A stretch of 64,000 nucleotides of DNA from Alitta virens (GCA_932294295.1 OW028580.1:8337374-8401373), one strand, 5' to 3'; positions 1-12,486 are shown, counted from the stretch's first letter. The notes: generated by a model from the letters alone, not told the origin. Program-made: numbers and translations.

Positions 1-592
1 TTAACCCAGGTAAACATTCTATTTTAGAAAACAACCACTGCAAAATAGGCCAACTGTGTATGTAGCAGAGACCATGTTGATATTTTTTCAATATATTAGT
101 AAATAAACAACTAAATATCATATGTATATAATCGTAATTATACTTCAAAACAGCCTCAGAGATGATTCTCCTCAACCAAACGCTCTTTTTTTATGCAAAT
201 TTCATGCCAACGAGCAAAATCCCAACACTTCCTCATGAAACCCTTTGCCCATAATCTTAAGTTACTAGTAAAAACTCTTTAGCATATGCTAGTACAATAA
301 CAAGAACATAATGTAGAACCATTAACGCATTACCAAGCACGATAGCAAGCTACTACTTATCAGAAAGTTTACAAAGATCTATAGAGAAAAAGAGAGGAAG
401 GGTGGGAAAAAACTGAGGGTTAGGGGGTATCAGCAGATTATGAGTATTAATGGCTGAGCATTGCTGTGATTGGATGAATTGAAAGCGAAGATGCCAGCGG
501 AAGCGGAATTAAAATTATTTTTATTTGTTAATTAAATTTATGTATAAAACTCTATTTAATGGAAGAAAAAAATATATATATGAATTCAAGTG
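1..592. other. intergenic, no feature seen
   Basis: AT-rich sequence with no coding exon, RNA gene or clear repeat that I can support. It ends at the TAA target-site copy of the foldback element. Confidence 0.6.
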
Positions 593-710
593 TAAAGCCC
601 CTGTCACACGGGCCGGTTGTGCCGTAGTGAACCCGTAGTATTACGTAATAGTTATGTAACAGCTCTTTCCGCCGGTTTGGCGACCGGTTCTGGCAGCAAA
701 AAGGGGCGGG

Positions 711-910
711 GCAGCACCCGCCGGGTTACCCGCCGGGTGCTACGGGTAACCCGCCGGGATACCCGCCGGCTTCCACGGGTGCCTCGGCGGGTTCTACGGG
801 TGCCTCGGCGGGTTCTACGGGTGCCTCGGCGGGTTCTACGGGTTACTCGGCGGGTTCTACGGGTTACTCGGCGGGTTCTACGGGTTACTCGGCGGGTTCT
901 ACGTGTTACT
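711..910 (+). repeat. 21-bp GC-rich tandem repeat, left arm
   Basis: At least seven head-to-tail units of 21 bp, with a core like GGGTTCTACGGGT followed by GCCTCGGC or TACTCGGC. Because 21 is a multiple of three it gives an open frame coding for a short Arg/Val-rich repeat, which is not a real protein. It is the left subterminal array of the foldback element. Confidence 0.9.
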
Positions 911-980
911 CGCCGAGTTGTAGGAGTAAGCAGGCGAGTAGTAGGAGTAACTCGTAGCTTCCAGGAGTATACTTTAAAAG

Positions 981-1320
981 GCTGCTGCTCCCCTAATATT
1001 AGTCCGATTTTCGTTAAATAAGAACTAAAATTGTAGTATAGTTTATAATAATTCCATACCTGTTTTCGGATCGAAAATATACCAAATATTAAGCGAGTTA
1101 TTCGTCTGAGAAGGTAGCTAGGTTTGCGGAGGCAAACAGTGGTGCTCTCGCAGACGTCCGCGCCGGGACTGTATCAATGCTGCTGCTCCCCTAATATTAG
1201 TCCGATTTTCGTCAAATAAACACTGGATTGTAGTATAATTCATATTGACTCCATAGGTGTTTTCGGATTGAAAATAGACCAAATATTAAGCGAGATATTC
1301 GTCTGAGAAGGCAGCAAGGT
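981..1320. repeat. two direct copies of a ~190-bp module inside the left arm
   Basis: The text from GCTGCTGCTCCCCTAATATT at about 981 recurs at about 1180. Each copy is followed by a match to CGGATTGAAAATAGACC and ATTCGTCTGAGAAGG. Inverted copies lie near 2830-2960, 3050-3180 and 3200-3340 in the right arm. Confidence 0.8.
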
Positions 1321-1498
1321 GCTCTGTGTATGTTCATGACTTAAATTGTGTTCAATATTTTTTACCATTATATATTCATTGTCTGGATGAGCTTTATTGC
1401 AATTAATTTCTACTCATTCTGCCAACTGGCCAATGGGAAGGACTTTTCCTTTGGTTTTGTAAAGTCAATTAACCTATATATGTAATAGCAATCTGCCT

Positions 1499-1735
1499 TG
1501 ACCGTTATGTCAATTGCTATTAGCATTTTGAATAATACAAAGAATGGGGTAAGTCATGCTTTTTCATCATTGATCACAAGCATGAATTGAAATCATTGAT
1601 CACAAGCATGAATTGAAATTCTGAATTGACCGTTATGTCAATTGCTATTAACATTTTGAATAATACAAAGAATGGGGTAAGTCATGCTTTTTCATCATTG
1701 ATCACAAGCATTAATTGAAGTTCTGAATTTCAACT
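1499..1735. repeat. tandem duplication, ~128-bp unit
   Basis: The block starting GACCGTTATGTCAATTGC at about 1500 repeats from about 1628 with few changes. Within the first copy a 26-bp piece (ATCATTGATCACAAGC...) is doubled again. It sits at the inner end of the left arm of the foldback element. Confidence 0.8.
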
Positions 1736-3378
1736 GATTCCTGTTTAATATGCATATTAAAGAGGGAGATTGTTTTGATCATGGATGGAACGTGCAATAT
1801 CAATATTAATTTCAGTTGGATTATTTTCAGAAACAACAACGAAATATTGATAATTTATATAAACTAGAGTATATCTATCTATAGATAGTTGTTATAGCTC
1901 CATGGACATCTTTATCAAGTCGGAATTTTATTGGCAACAAGCAAACAAACATTGTTTTATTTTCGTTTTTTATTGATTACGAATTAATGAATTATTGATA
2001 GTAACATATTATTAGGTGAAGATCTTATAACTATCTGTCTATCTACATATCTATATTCTATGAGGTATTGCTAACTTTATTAATAAGAATATTCTTGTTT
2101 GTGCCTAGTTTACTCCATTAATTTTCCCCACCTTAACTATTATATATAAATTCTACACATTTCCCTGAATAATTCAGTCTTTATTTGACGAAAATCGAAT
2201 ATGTGATAGACAGATAGTTTAGATAGACAGATAGATTCATATGCTTATTATATAATATAGAATATCTAGCTTAATATTTGGTCCATATAAGTACATAAAA
2301 ATAGCAAATAAAATCACAGATCAAATCACAAATACTAATTACAATATCAATATTACATTTAAATTTTACAAAAATATACACAAAAAGATAAGAATGTTCA
2401 CATGTATAAAAAAAATACCAATATACAAATATAATCATTGCCTGGTAATTACAATACAATATATTGTTTTTAATTAATGAAAGCAATTACATCTTTTTGT
2501 AATTGTGAATGACAATCAAGACAATGTCATATTACTGTGTCATCTTTGAACAAACTATGAAATGACAGGTCAAAGAACTCCAATTTAGGCAATTAGGCAA
2601 TTGACACATGTATTGAGCATTTGCTGTATTCTCTACACCCATTCTTTATATCATTCAAAATGCTATTAGCAATTGACATAACGGTCATGGCAGTTGGCAG
2701 AATGAGTAGAAATGAATTGCAATAAAGCTCATCCAAACAATGTATATATATCATGGTCAAAAATATTGACCACACCATTCAAGTCATGACCATACACAGA
2801 GCACCTGGCCGCCGCCAGAGAACTGCATTCTCAGATGAATATCTCGCTTAATATTTGGTCTATTTTCAATCCGAAAACATGATGGAATCAGTATGAACTA
2901 TGCTACAATACAGTTTTAATTTGACGAAAATCGGACTAATATTAGGGGAGCAGCAGCCTTTTAAAGAAGGGCTCAGCCCTTCTGCATTGATAGAGTCAGG
3001 GCGCGGACGTCTGCGAGAGCACCACTGTTTGCCTCCGCCAACCTAGCTACCTTCTCAGACGAATATCTCGCATAATATTTGGTCTATTTTCAATCCGAAA
3101 ACACGTATGGAATCAGTATGATTTATACTACAATTCAGTCCTGATTTGACGTAAATCGGATTAATATAAATGGAGCAGCAGCCGCCGCAAGACAACTGCC
3201 TTCTCAGACAAATATCTCGCTTAATTTTCGGGTTTTTTTAAATCCGAAAATACGTATGGAATCAGTATGAGCTATACTGCCATTCAGTCTTTATTTGAGG
3301 AAAATCGGACTAATATTAGAGGAGCAGCAGCTTTTTAAAGTATTTACCTCCCTGCCTACGCTGACGCTGGTACCAAAA

Positions 3379-3605
3379 AGCCGGCGGGTTACACGTGAAA
3401 GCCGGCGGGTTACACGTGAAAGCCGGCGGGTTACACGTGAAAGCCGGCGGGTTACCCGTAGAACCCCTCAACAAGCCGCCGGGGTGAAATTAGGGACGAA
3501 TAATTCGCCGGGTTCTACGGGCCACCCGCCGGGTTCTACGGGCCACCCGCCGGGTTCTACGGGCCACCCGCCGGGTTCCACGGGCCACCCGCCGGCTTCC
3601 ACGGT
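3379..3605 (+). repeat. 21-bp GC-rich tandem repeats, right arm
   Basis: There are two arrays of 21-bp period. About four units carry AAAGCCGGCGGGTTACACGTG (3379-3440). About five units carry the core TTCTACGGGCCACCCGCCGG (3509-3600), ending in an oligo-T run near 3604-3623. They mirror the left arm's array. Confidence 0.85.
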
Positions 3606-3853
3606 TTTTTTTTTTTTTTTTTTACACCCGTGAGATTTCTACGGTTGTGCCATGCAAGCATGGCACAACCGGCTACCGGGGCCAGGTTTCGCGGCTTGGC
3701 CAAGGGTCCCACGGGTGCTTGACGGGTATCCACGGGTATCCACGGGTGGCCGTATTGGGGCCGCCGGCTTCGAGCCGGGTAGCGATTTCCGCAACTATTA
3801 CGTAATACTACGGGTTCACTACGGCACAACCGGCCCGTGTGACAGGGGCTTAA

Positions 3854-6690
3854 GGCCTACATTAAACTTCAAATTTGTTATCTGTGTACATCAACTTATA
3901 ACTCAAAACAAAATGAGCAAATATTGTTGGTATTGACTTCCTCTGCCTCAATACAATCAATTTAGATCCCAGAAAAGAAGAATACTAGAGAGCATATTTA
4001 AAAGGTAGTGAACAGGTGGAAACCTTGCTGTCATATAATATATCGAAAATAAAAATCTTTGAAATATCGTTAATATAAATAAAAAATATGTGCCACCTAG
4101 TGAGCCAATGATACGTTAAATGTTTATTTCAGGACATCCTGAAAGTTAAATTTGAGACAATGGAATTGTTTGAGAAGTTTAACCTCTGAAATTAACCTAC
4201 ATCACCAAAACGGGAAAAGAGGCTGATTTCAGATAAATTTTACCTTTAAAAAGTTTTTGAACTGTATAAAGCAAAAAGCAGCAATCCGAGGCCCGAAGGA
4301 CGTTTTAAGCAGCCCATAGATCTACTGTCAGGCTTGATGACTATAAATTATCAGAAATCACAAAATGTAACATGGAAGCTCAGTTTGAAACCTTTGGTGT
4401 TAACTCATAGTACACAAATGTGAAACAAGGATTAAACGTTCAAAAGTGCCAAATGCATGCTCATAAAATCCATTAAGTAAACCAGAGTTACACCAACTAA
4501 GATGGTCTGCGTATTGGTTTATGCAAGCTCACACAGTTTCATAAGTTTTTGACAAAGATGCTGCCGTTTCCGCCGCCAGCAGACGTGATTATTCATTGTA
4601 TTGAACATGCACCATTTCATAATGTCACAAAATCAATATCCCATGTTGCATGAAATGCATTAACATTGCACCTCTACATTGGCTCGCAAAAATTAAGCTA
4701 TATGAAGTCTTGAGTTATTATTACTGTGAAGTAAAATATGTAATCATATGTCCAAGAGTTTGCCGATATTTTGTGACAAGGGTAGTTTGCACTCTGTAAA
4801 AATGTAACTTTGAAAAGTTTCCAGTGCCTTGGATTGGAATACATTTGCTTGAATGTATTTTATACTTCAGCAAGGGAGAGATAATAGATTCTGAGAATTT
4901 GAGTCTTTGCCATAAAGAACCTATTCTGACGAAAACATAATCCTGACATCATTATTAAGATTACAACCCAGTTCTTTTATTAACCTAAAAGAAGCATTTG
5001 AAAAATGAATAAACTTTCTCCTTCCACACTGCTCGTTCTAATAATGCATCTATCAATCGGTCAGGAGTGTAACACTTGTATTTACTTACTAGTATATTGC
5101 TCTTGCAAAGAATGATGGAAGTATCTAGTTATATTTTCTTAAAAACCTTTCACATTAGTCGAAATAATAACAACCATTTCAAGGGTAACTAGACGACAAA
5201 GGGCTTATTAATGGGCAATGACTGAAGGTTAGAGTGTACACACATTTCCCAACAGAATTTTGAGGTGACATTTTTCATAGTCTGATATACCTGACAAGTA
5301 CAAGTGGCCAACAGGAATAGATAGGTAGATAGACCGATAGATTTGGAAAGTGCATTATTCTCATACTAATCATATTTAATCAAGGTGCAATTTTCTAAGG
5401 AGCTCAGGCGCAGCAAATTTAGCAGTTACCAGGAGATTCAGAGATGTGCAAGTCAACCTCATTATAATTTCAGCTGCAGAGGCAGACCAAAATGTATAAC
5501 AAAAAGGTCCTCGTATGGTTTGGAAGATTGTTTCTTTATTGTTTATTGAAATATGTATGTATGGGGAAGATTTACAAATGTGAAAGGCTAAAATTTGAAA
5601 TAGGTTAATTACAATTTGAAATATTATTGGTAGTTTGCAATTCAAAATTTTACACATGTAGCAATTGTGTATGTCACATTCACCATTGCAAGTTTCAATT
5701 GTTTTATTTGTGTGTAAACTTTTTTCTGAGCAGTATATGCTAGGGTGGGTCAAAAATTGCATTCTCATGACTGCAACTTTTTTTTGCTCTGGGCCCAATT
5801 ATTTTCATAACTGCATTAGCTTTGATGTAGAATAATGCTCACTGACTCCCAATGGGCCCAATAAGCAATAATAAGAAAGACTGAGTTTCAAGTTAAACAT
5901 CAGAACTCCAATAATGTAGAATAAACCCTTGACATTTGTGAAGACAAGGGGAGTGATAAACTGGAATCAGGGACTGATAAGACAAACATCTTGCTGATAA
6001 GGGCAAAAAGCTGCTGACCACCATCCATGGCAGCCCACCCCTCTGATAACCATGACAAGGGGCAAGTACCCGCAATGAGCCACTGCAAGCCGACACCAGC
6101 TGCAGATTAATTATAGCCAATTAGTCAGAAAGGTCTATCAGCATGGCGCCGACTTTTGCCGTGTTTCGGGGTGTTTTGGGGTGATGTCGGCAAAATATGG
6201 ACAATTCCATATGAGTTATACTGTAAGGCCCCGATGATAACATGAGCTTTTGCCCCCAGGCTTTGTTATCACATTGAGCTGTGTGTGGACCCCTCCACTA
6301 TTTTCCTCAGGCTACATTAGATTTATGCTAATTAGTTCCGAATGACCGTTTGATGTTTCAGCCTCGGGAGTTTAGTTAGCACAATTAGTTAAAAATGCAT
6401 CATTGCCCTTTGTTAGTGATAACAAGCATGTGTGTATGTTTAATGAGTGATATGATAATCACTTAAAAGGAATAAAGTCTAGATGAAAGACTAATTTTTA
6501 TGGTAGCATCTGGCTCTATGGTGCATGAAGACCTGAATTCGTATTTGCAGAATAATTTGTATTAAAGGTCCATGCTGTCCATATTTTAGTTTTTATTGTA
6601 AACCGTGGCATCTCATGCATTTAATGCTTGCACTGACATGTGTGTCATGTGTACAGAAAAGGTTTAAACAATTAATGTCGAAACTGAAAT
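3854..6690. other. intergenic, no gene seen
   Basis: AT-rich. The longest reading frame, on the minus strand at 5376-5798, has no domain-like composition and no splice context. A short (TAGA)n run lies near 5318-5342. Nothing else here can be supported. Confidence 0.5.
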
Positions 6691-6693
6691 CAA

Positions 6694-6789
6694 GTGAAGG
6701 AAGCCATTTGGATAAGGAGAAATCATCACACCATGAATCGGGACAAGGGGGCCTATCATCTCAGCCATGTTTATGACAGTATGGTCTAA
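6694..6789 (+). pseudogene. retroelement tail fragment (Penelope/LINE-type C-terminal motif)
   Basis: One frame reads EAIWIRRNHHTMNRDKGAY and then LSHVYD before a stop. This pattern (EAI.IR......MNRDEG.Y.LSH.YD) is one I associate with the C-terminal end of Penelope/GIY-YIG-type or LINE polyproteins that are common in marine invertebrate genomes. That association is from memory and no search was run. Decayed similarity may continue to about 6990 in broken frames (ADEGNS, then DDHSWMAI-like text). There is no intact ORF. Confidence 0.45.
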
Positions 6790-6989
6790 GTTCCATCTGT
6801 TAACAACAAGAACAATTCGAACTGTACAGCCCATCAGGCTGATGAAGGCAACAGTTGGTGAAACATTACTAAGGTAAAAAATCAAAAGTTTGTTTTGATT
6901 TATTTCTTTAGAATAATCCGCAATAGTAACAAATACATATGGAGGGATGCAGATGTAACGAAAGATGATCACTCATGGATGGCAATCTA

Positions 6990-7410
6990 AAGTCATGCAG
7001 CACGGTCCTGGGTGGGTGAGGGAGATCAAGATGGCATAATGAGAAAAGACAGTGTGATATAGATAAATAGTTATAATATAGATAAATAGATAGTTATATT
7101 AAGAATAATAAAAATATACAGACTAGATATTAATAATAATAATAATATACAGACTATATATTAATAGTATACAAATTCACAATTTTCTCTGTGGTGAGCT
7201 TGCGATCTGAACCACTGTTTAACTTTAAACTTGAAAAGTGGCTTGCAGCTCACACTCTGGATAGCAGTTGGAAGCTGATTCCATATATTGGACCCTTGAT
7301 ATGAAAAATTGTTTTTTATCCATACCTTGTTGGGGTCTAGGCAACAGGAAGTTATTGCATGCTCTTCTGGTTAGATATTGATGTTAGGGCCTTTGAAAGT
7401 AGTTTGACAT
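6990..7410. other. no feature seen
   Basis: AT-rich with short (TAATAA)n and (GATA)n-like runs near 7060-7170. No exon or RNA gene can be supported. Confidence 0.5.
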
Positions 7411-7414
7411 GTGC

Positions 7415-7513
7415 ATGGCCAAATGTGCCATGTGTGTTTTCCATGCGAAGGATAAACGCATAGAAAACGCATTTATCCTTCTCATGGAAAAAGTACACGG
7501 CACATTTGGCCAT
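7415..7513. mobile_element. small palindromic MITE-like element
   Basis: It starts ATGGCCAAATGTGCC and ends with the exact reverse complement. The interior carries GGATAAACGCAT and a diverged inverse (ATTTATCCTTCTCATGG). A related copy lies at about 54803-54914. It has no coding capacity. Confidence 0.7.
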
Positions 7514-8123
7514 ATATTCAGGAGCTATTTTGTGAAAGATGTTAAACATGTGCCCCAGCATGAGTTGCGAGATTGACCCTCAGGGCATTCATTTATCCAA
7601 ACCGACTTTTGGCCAATATGGCTTAAAGGTCCATTTTTTTCATATCAACTGATAACATATCTGGATACAGTATTGTACTATCAGGCTAGGCCTTGTAATG
7701 CACTCACGTCAACATTCAACAGCATTTGTAAACAAGTCTTGAGGCATGCGCAACCAGTGGAAAAAGTTTTCCAAAAATGCACTTCATTTTTACAAGCCAT
7801 AGCTAGCAATATGATATAATTATATATCATGTAGCCATCAGGTGTATCTTGATCATGGAGGAAGTTAATATTTGCACTTCCAGTTTTGATACTTTGCTCA
7901 GGGTAATCTATTATCAAGGCCCATCTGTTTTTGTGCAATTAATGTGTGACCTTTCAAACTACTGGATACCTTTGAGGTTCTAGTTAAGGTCTGAGGCCAT
8001 AGCAAATGTCATAACTGCCTGAAAGCAATATGTATTGTAAGGCAACGGATACTTCTGCTTATGGTGTCAGTTCTGTAATGAGGAATTTTTTTTTAGTGTG
8101 GCTGCTGATCCACAAACATTGTT

Positions 8124-8232
8124 CCCAGATAGCATTCCAAATCGTCCAGATTCATTTCTATGTCGGCCGCCGTCAGTACAACATCGTTTTGACGTCGCGC
8201 CAATGTTGAAATGATTTGGAATGCTATCTGGG
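8124..8232. mobile_element. 109-bp MITE with 19-bp perfect terminal inverted repeats
   Basis: CCCAGATAGCATTCCAAAT at 8124 is matched by its exact reverse complement ending at 8232. The interior has CAACATCGTTTTGACGTC. A second family member sits at 62432-62544, and a related interior without clear termini sits at about 20960-21040. Confidence 0.75.
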
Positions 8233-8378
8233 TTCTACAAAGTGCACAATCACTGACCCCCATATCCATTTTGACAAACAAGTCCACAAATAGCTTTGAA
8301 GTTTGTCAGTTAGTCAGTCTTATGCTCTAAATGGACAAAGTGGTCAGTCGTTTTAGACACTCTTGAATTAGTCTAAAG

Positions 8379-8707
8379 GGGCGTTCACACTATGGCGTAT
8401 AAGACCTACATATGAAAATATGTTTTCACTCTTGTTCATCCTTGGCCATACATGATTCACTCACCGAGTGTTTTAAGTATACTCGCGCTAATTTATGGAT
8501 CACTCCTGGTCGTGCTTGACCACTCATGGACATACTTGAAGAGAGGAAAACATTTTAAACATGCTTAAAACTTTGATGCACGTTCTATGTTCGGTGAGCG
8601 TTTTATGGACGTCCGGCGAGCGTTTTACGTACGATCGTGGAAAGAATTTAGACGTGATTAACAGAGCCACGAGTGAGCACATATGGCCAGTGTGAACGCC
8701 ATTTAAG
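8379..8707. mobile_element. short TIR transposon, GCGTTCACACT family (copy 1)
   Basis: The left end reads AGGGGCGTTCACACT and the right end reads AGTGTGAACGCCATT. TAA lies outside both ends, suggesting a 3-bp target duplication. The interior is shared with two longer relatives, both inside the SLC22 gene, at about 40265-40817 and 47534-48147. It has no transposase. Confidence 0.65.
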
Positions 8708-8709
8708 TC

Positions 8710-10370
8710 TCTGAAAGGTTATTCAAAATGACTTTCTGGAACCATTTGTTCAATCTGAACCATTTCCTGCAATGCCGTTATTCAAAATGACTAACTTCTC
8801 CAAAAAGAGAAGAAAACTTTGTAATATATATGATACAAAAAAGAGCACTGTCTTGAAGTCCATAGGAAAGCTGCATTGCTAGGTCTTGATGGTGATATTG
8901 GTTGGGAAGCATGTAAAATTAGGCAAACTGTTAACATGATAAGGATGTGGAACAGGTTAAATTTAATGGATTGAGACCGATTGACAAAAAAAAAGGGTTT
9001 GAAGGGGATTATGTAAGATCCAAAGATTGATGTAAACAAGTAAAATAAATATTCTTGTCTTTTAACTTAATTGATGTAGGCCTATTTATGGGGAAGAGTA
9101 TACCTGTGACTTAAAGACCGAGCCACGACTATAAAAGGGGAAACCGGTTCAGAGGCCCCATTTGGTTCCAACCCCTCAAAGGGGAAACATCTCTGAATAG
9201 TTCACTTAATTTCCTGATCCCAACCATACACAATGCAGTAATTTAATATGAATTTGGTATCTGTGGATTCAACATTTTATGCAGAAATGAATTATGCCAC
9301 TCTGTAACTTATATTTTGTTTATAAGCTGAGATATTATGAATTATATGCAGACTTATGGACACATCTTACGAAATTTGATTGACAGGCCCTAATGACATT
9401 TCAGTGAGCTGTTACCATGGAACAACAGCCCTCTCTAGATAAATGACCCCTATAAATAGTGCTCATTTGCATAGAAACCGCATGGCTACAGGGGCAATTA
9501 GGAGGGGGTGAAGTGCATACCCCAATCCTCTTATGACATAATATAGATATTATATTATCAAATATATATAGGCAATAGCAAGGATGCATACAATTCCACT
9601 TGTATCTACACAAAGCAGTCTTACATTTTTCAATAGGGTACCAGTAAAAACGTAACAGCATACGTGATCCCTCTATATATGGTAGTTCTCATGGTTAGAT
9701 ATACATGTACTATGTGATAAAACATAGTCCTGTCATTGCCAGAATCAGGGCTTGGTGTGAATTGTCCTGAGGTAAAACTTAGACTGAACAAGAGTTAATG
9801 GACTGACTGTACAATCATCTCTATTACACATCTTGTTTCAAAGGCAGTATCAACTGATTTCATAAATTATATTTGGAGTCAAATTCAAATATTTATATGA
9901 TGATGCAACTTGCATTGTTCTCTATATTAGATTTCCACTAACAAAGGCACAAGAGTTGGTGGTCACTCCAAAGGAAGGTCCACAATCTATGAAATAAAGA
10001 TAATGTTTGTGTGACACTCTGAAGTTTTACAGAAAATTGGTACTTTAGATTGAGTTATCGGTACATCTTCATCATATATTAACAATATATGTGAAATTCC
10101 ATATTTGTTGGTTATTTGTTTAATGTTTACTCATACATTAGATTTACTAATATTTACCACTTACATATTGTTCAAGTATTATGTCCATTGGTGCAAAGTT
10201 ATTAGAATACTAATTGTGTTGTGAGGATTGACCGTCGACTTAGACATTGTTAGGTTTGACTTGACATATCGATACACAACTTGTCTTGGTTGGTAAAAAA
10301 TTTTATTTGTTAACTTTGGTTAATCTTTACATAAATAAGTTGAGGACAACTTTCTGGAGCCTAGGGAATG
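8710..10370. other. intergenic, no gene seen
   Basis: The minus-strand ORFs here (8791-9039 and 9401-9661) lack recognisable domains, and their stop spacing is what AT-rich noncoding DNA would give by chance. Confidence 0.5.
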
Positions 10371-10750
10371 TGTGGCACTATTGTTAAATCACTATTGTTC
10401 ACTCCTGCAAGGATATTGCATTGGTCCTGATTGACCAAACAGGAGTGTTGTTTCATAAGCAAGATAATCCTTCATGCTCCACTGAGCATGAAGTTGTGAA
10501 CCCCATAGCCTCACTTCACTTGCTAACTCAGCAGCTGTGAGCAACTGGCAGCCCTATCTGGGTAAGAAAGTATTTCATTATGCTATTCTTGTCTGCTGTA
10601 AATAGCTTATTCATTGGTTCCATATTATATCCTAATATGTATATTTCTATCTTTATTGTAGGCTGTTTTACCTTGTATGACAGAATTAAAACATAGTTAA
10701 ACCCAACATTGTGTTTGGAATCTTTACACCTGCCACACATGGCATGGCAG
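10371..10750 (+). repeat. gypsy LTR, inverted relative to the element
   Basis: It starts TGTGGCACTATTG and matches the reverse complement of 17293-17665 along its length. It ends at ...GGCATGGCAG, lacking the last ~9 bases of the other copy, and no primer-binding site follows. It replaces the normal 3' LTR of the minus-strand element, and the open frame of the polyprotein tail reads into it. Confidence 0.85.
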
Positions 10751-11421
10751 TAAATCAACCTTAGCTTGATACAATACGTATTCTCCACTGGTTTTCCAAG
10801 CTGTTCTTTCCTGACCCTGGTTGACCTCCGTGAGCCAGCAGGAGTTTGTCTCTCTTGGACAGTAGCAGGTTGATCTCTGGGAGGAGTAGATGCTCGAGTT
10901 GATTCAGCATCACCGTGAGATTCTGGTGTCTCTACTTGAGATTCCTCTTCCCCCGGTGATTCCTCCTCATGAGCCGATTGCTCTGGGATGTCACTCTGTT
11001 CTGCAGCTTCTTCTGTTGTAGGAGTAGCAGGACTAGTAGTAGGACTAGTCCTAGTCCTCGCCGTGCGAGATTTAGTTTGACGTAAGTTTGGCTTATTCCT
11101 AGGGGCAATCACATCTGAGTCTGTGCTGTCAGTACTATCCGTATCTGAGTTTTCACTTCTAACTGTAGCTTTCTTCTTGGTGGATGATGAAATGCGAGAC
11201 TGAGTTGGTGTCTTTACAAATGGTGTTGCAGGCACGTGTCCTAATGGTAGGAGAAGATTCCTGTGAAGTCTACGCACACAAGCTTTCATATTGTTTTCCT
11301 CTTGGACATCAAATACCAACAGTTCCTTGGATGGTGTGCCCACCACTTTGTACACTTCCTTTTCCCAAACGTGATCCAACTTATGTGGTCCTTCCTTGAA
11401 GCGTACTTTCAGAACCAGTAC
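10751..11421 (-). pseudogene. gypsy polyprotein C-terminal tail
   Basis: The frame continues directly from integrase after one in-frame TGA, where such proteins normally keep a Trp-containing motif (LGD-stop-VLVLKVRF). It carries a post-integrase SH3-like stretch (EGPHKLDHVW, RRLHRNLLLPLGH). A low-complexity Ser/Thr/Glu/Pro region and a basic STRVRK motif follow. The frame runs on past 10751 into the inverted LTR, to about 10528, but that part is not original coding sequence. Confidence 0.7.
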
Positions 11422-12486
11422 TCAATCACCAAGTCCTAACTCAGATGCATGCGCACGTTTATCATACGTAGCTTTTCCACGTAGGTGTTGTTTGTCAGCA
11501 TTTCCCATCGCACGCTCATATGCTGATTGCAGAGATTGACGAATGTCCTGAATATACTTAAGATATTCTGTGTTAGCTTCTTTGTCTGACTTAAGTCCTC
11601 TGATAATCTCCACAGGAAGCCTTGGCTGACGTCTGTACAGGAGTTCAAAAGAAGAGAATCCCGTTGACTCATGTCGAGTACAATTATAAGCGTGTGCGAC
11701 GTAAGGAACTTGATCCTTCCAGCGGGACTTCGCTTCTTCAGGTAGACAAGCCAACATGTTCAGAAGCATTGAATTAAACCGTTCCGTCTGAGCATTCCCT
11801 TGTGCGTGATATGGTGTGGTGTGGCTCTTTGCAAAACCTAACATCTGACAAAGCTGTTTGATGACATGTGATTCAAACTGTGCACCCTGGTCTGAGTGCA
11901 GACATCTAGGTAGGCCATAATGATTGATGAATCTGTCTAGTAGAACTTTTGCCGTTGTTTTCGCTGTCTGGTCACGCGTTGGCACTGCCGGCGCATAACG
12001 CGTAAAATGATCAGTCATGACCAAGATACTGGAATAACTGCCTTTGGATGTCTCTAGAGAAAGATAATCAATACAAAGAAGATCCATGGGACCAACTGAC
12101 TCCAACTTTCCCATTGGTGCTACCTGTGGTTTAGACTTCCGCCGCAAACATGAATCACATCTTATGTAATCAGCAATGAAAGTCTCCATCCTTGGGAAAT
12201 AGAATCGGCTTCTCAACAGTTCAAGAGTCCTGTCAGTGCCAAGGTGTCCCATTTTGTCATGCAAATACCTCACAACATCATGCTGAATGTTTTTCGGCAC
12301 TACAACTTGCACAACATCTTTACCATTCATCTTCACATGTCGTTGAAGTAGACCATCATTGTCAACATTCAATTTGTTTCGCTGTCGAAACATTGTCTTT
12401 GCATCTGTTGTGGTGACATGGCTCTTAGTCTTGTTCAACACTGCTAGAATATCCTGGATGTCAGGGTCATTCTGCTGTTCTTTCAA
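11422..12486 (-). pseudogene. gypsy integrase
   Basis: The N-terminal zinc-binding module is visible (HDKMGHLG, then CDSCLRRK). It is followed by the integrase catalytic core with Asp in LCIDYLS, Asp in LHSDQGAQFES and the terminal acidic motif in GNAQTERFN. It catalysed insertion of the cDNA into the host genome. It is one frame away from the RT-RNase H segment and overlaps it by 20 bases. It ends at an internal TGA. Confidence 0.85.

Larger units (their letters stand above)
596..3850. mobile_element. foldback DNA transposon with long inverted arms, non-autonomous
   Basis: The outer ends are inverted copies of each other: AGCCCCTGTCACACGGGCCG at 596 and its reverse complement ending at 3850. 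Both are flanked by TAA (593-595 and 3851-3853), as expected for a 3-bp target-site duplication of the PIF/Harbinger kind. The inverted similarity continues inward for roughly 1 kb: 1323-1440 matches the complement of about 2685-2810, and 1499-1550 matches the complement of about 2640-2690. The arms contain 21-bp tandem repeats and several copies of a module with the core ATCGGACTAATATTAG or its complement. I see no transposase, so it would have depended on another element. The family assignment rests on TSD length and is an inference. Confidence 0.8.

Noticed and set aside
711..910. Possible CRISPR array
   Set aside because: Head-to-tail repeats without unique spacers, in animal DNA.
617..1021. 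134-codon ORF with Arg/Val repeats
   Set aside because: It is a frame through the 21-bp tandem repeat of the foldback element and has no start or splice context.
3295..3936. ORFs on both strands through the right-arm repeats
   Set aside because: They come from repeat units of 21 bp; mirrored frames on both strands show they are not genes.
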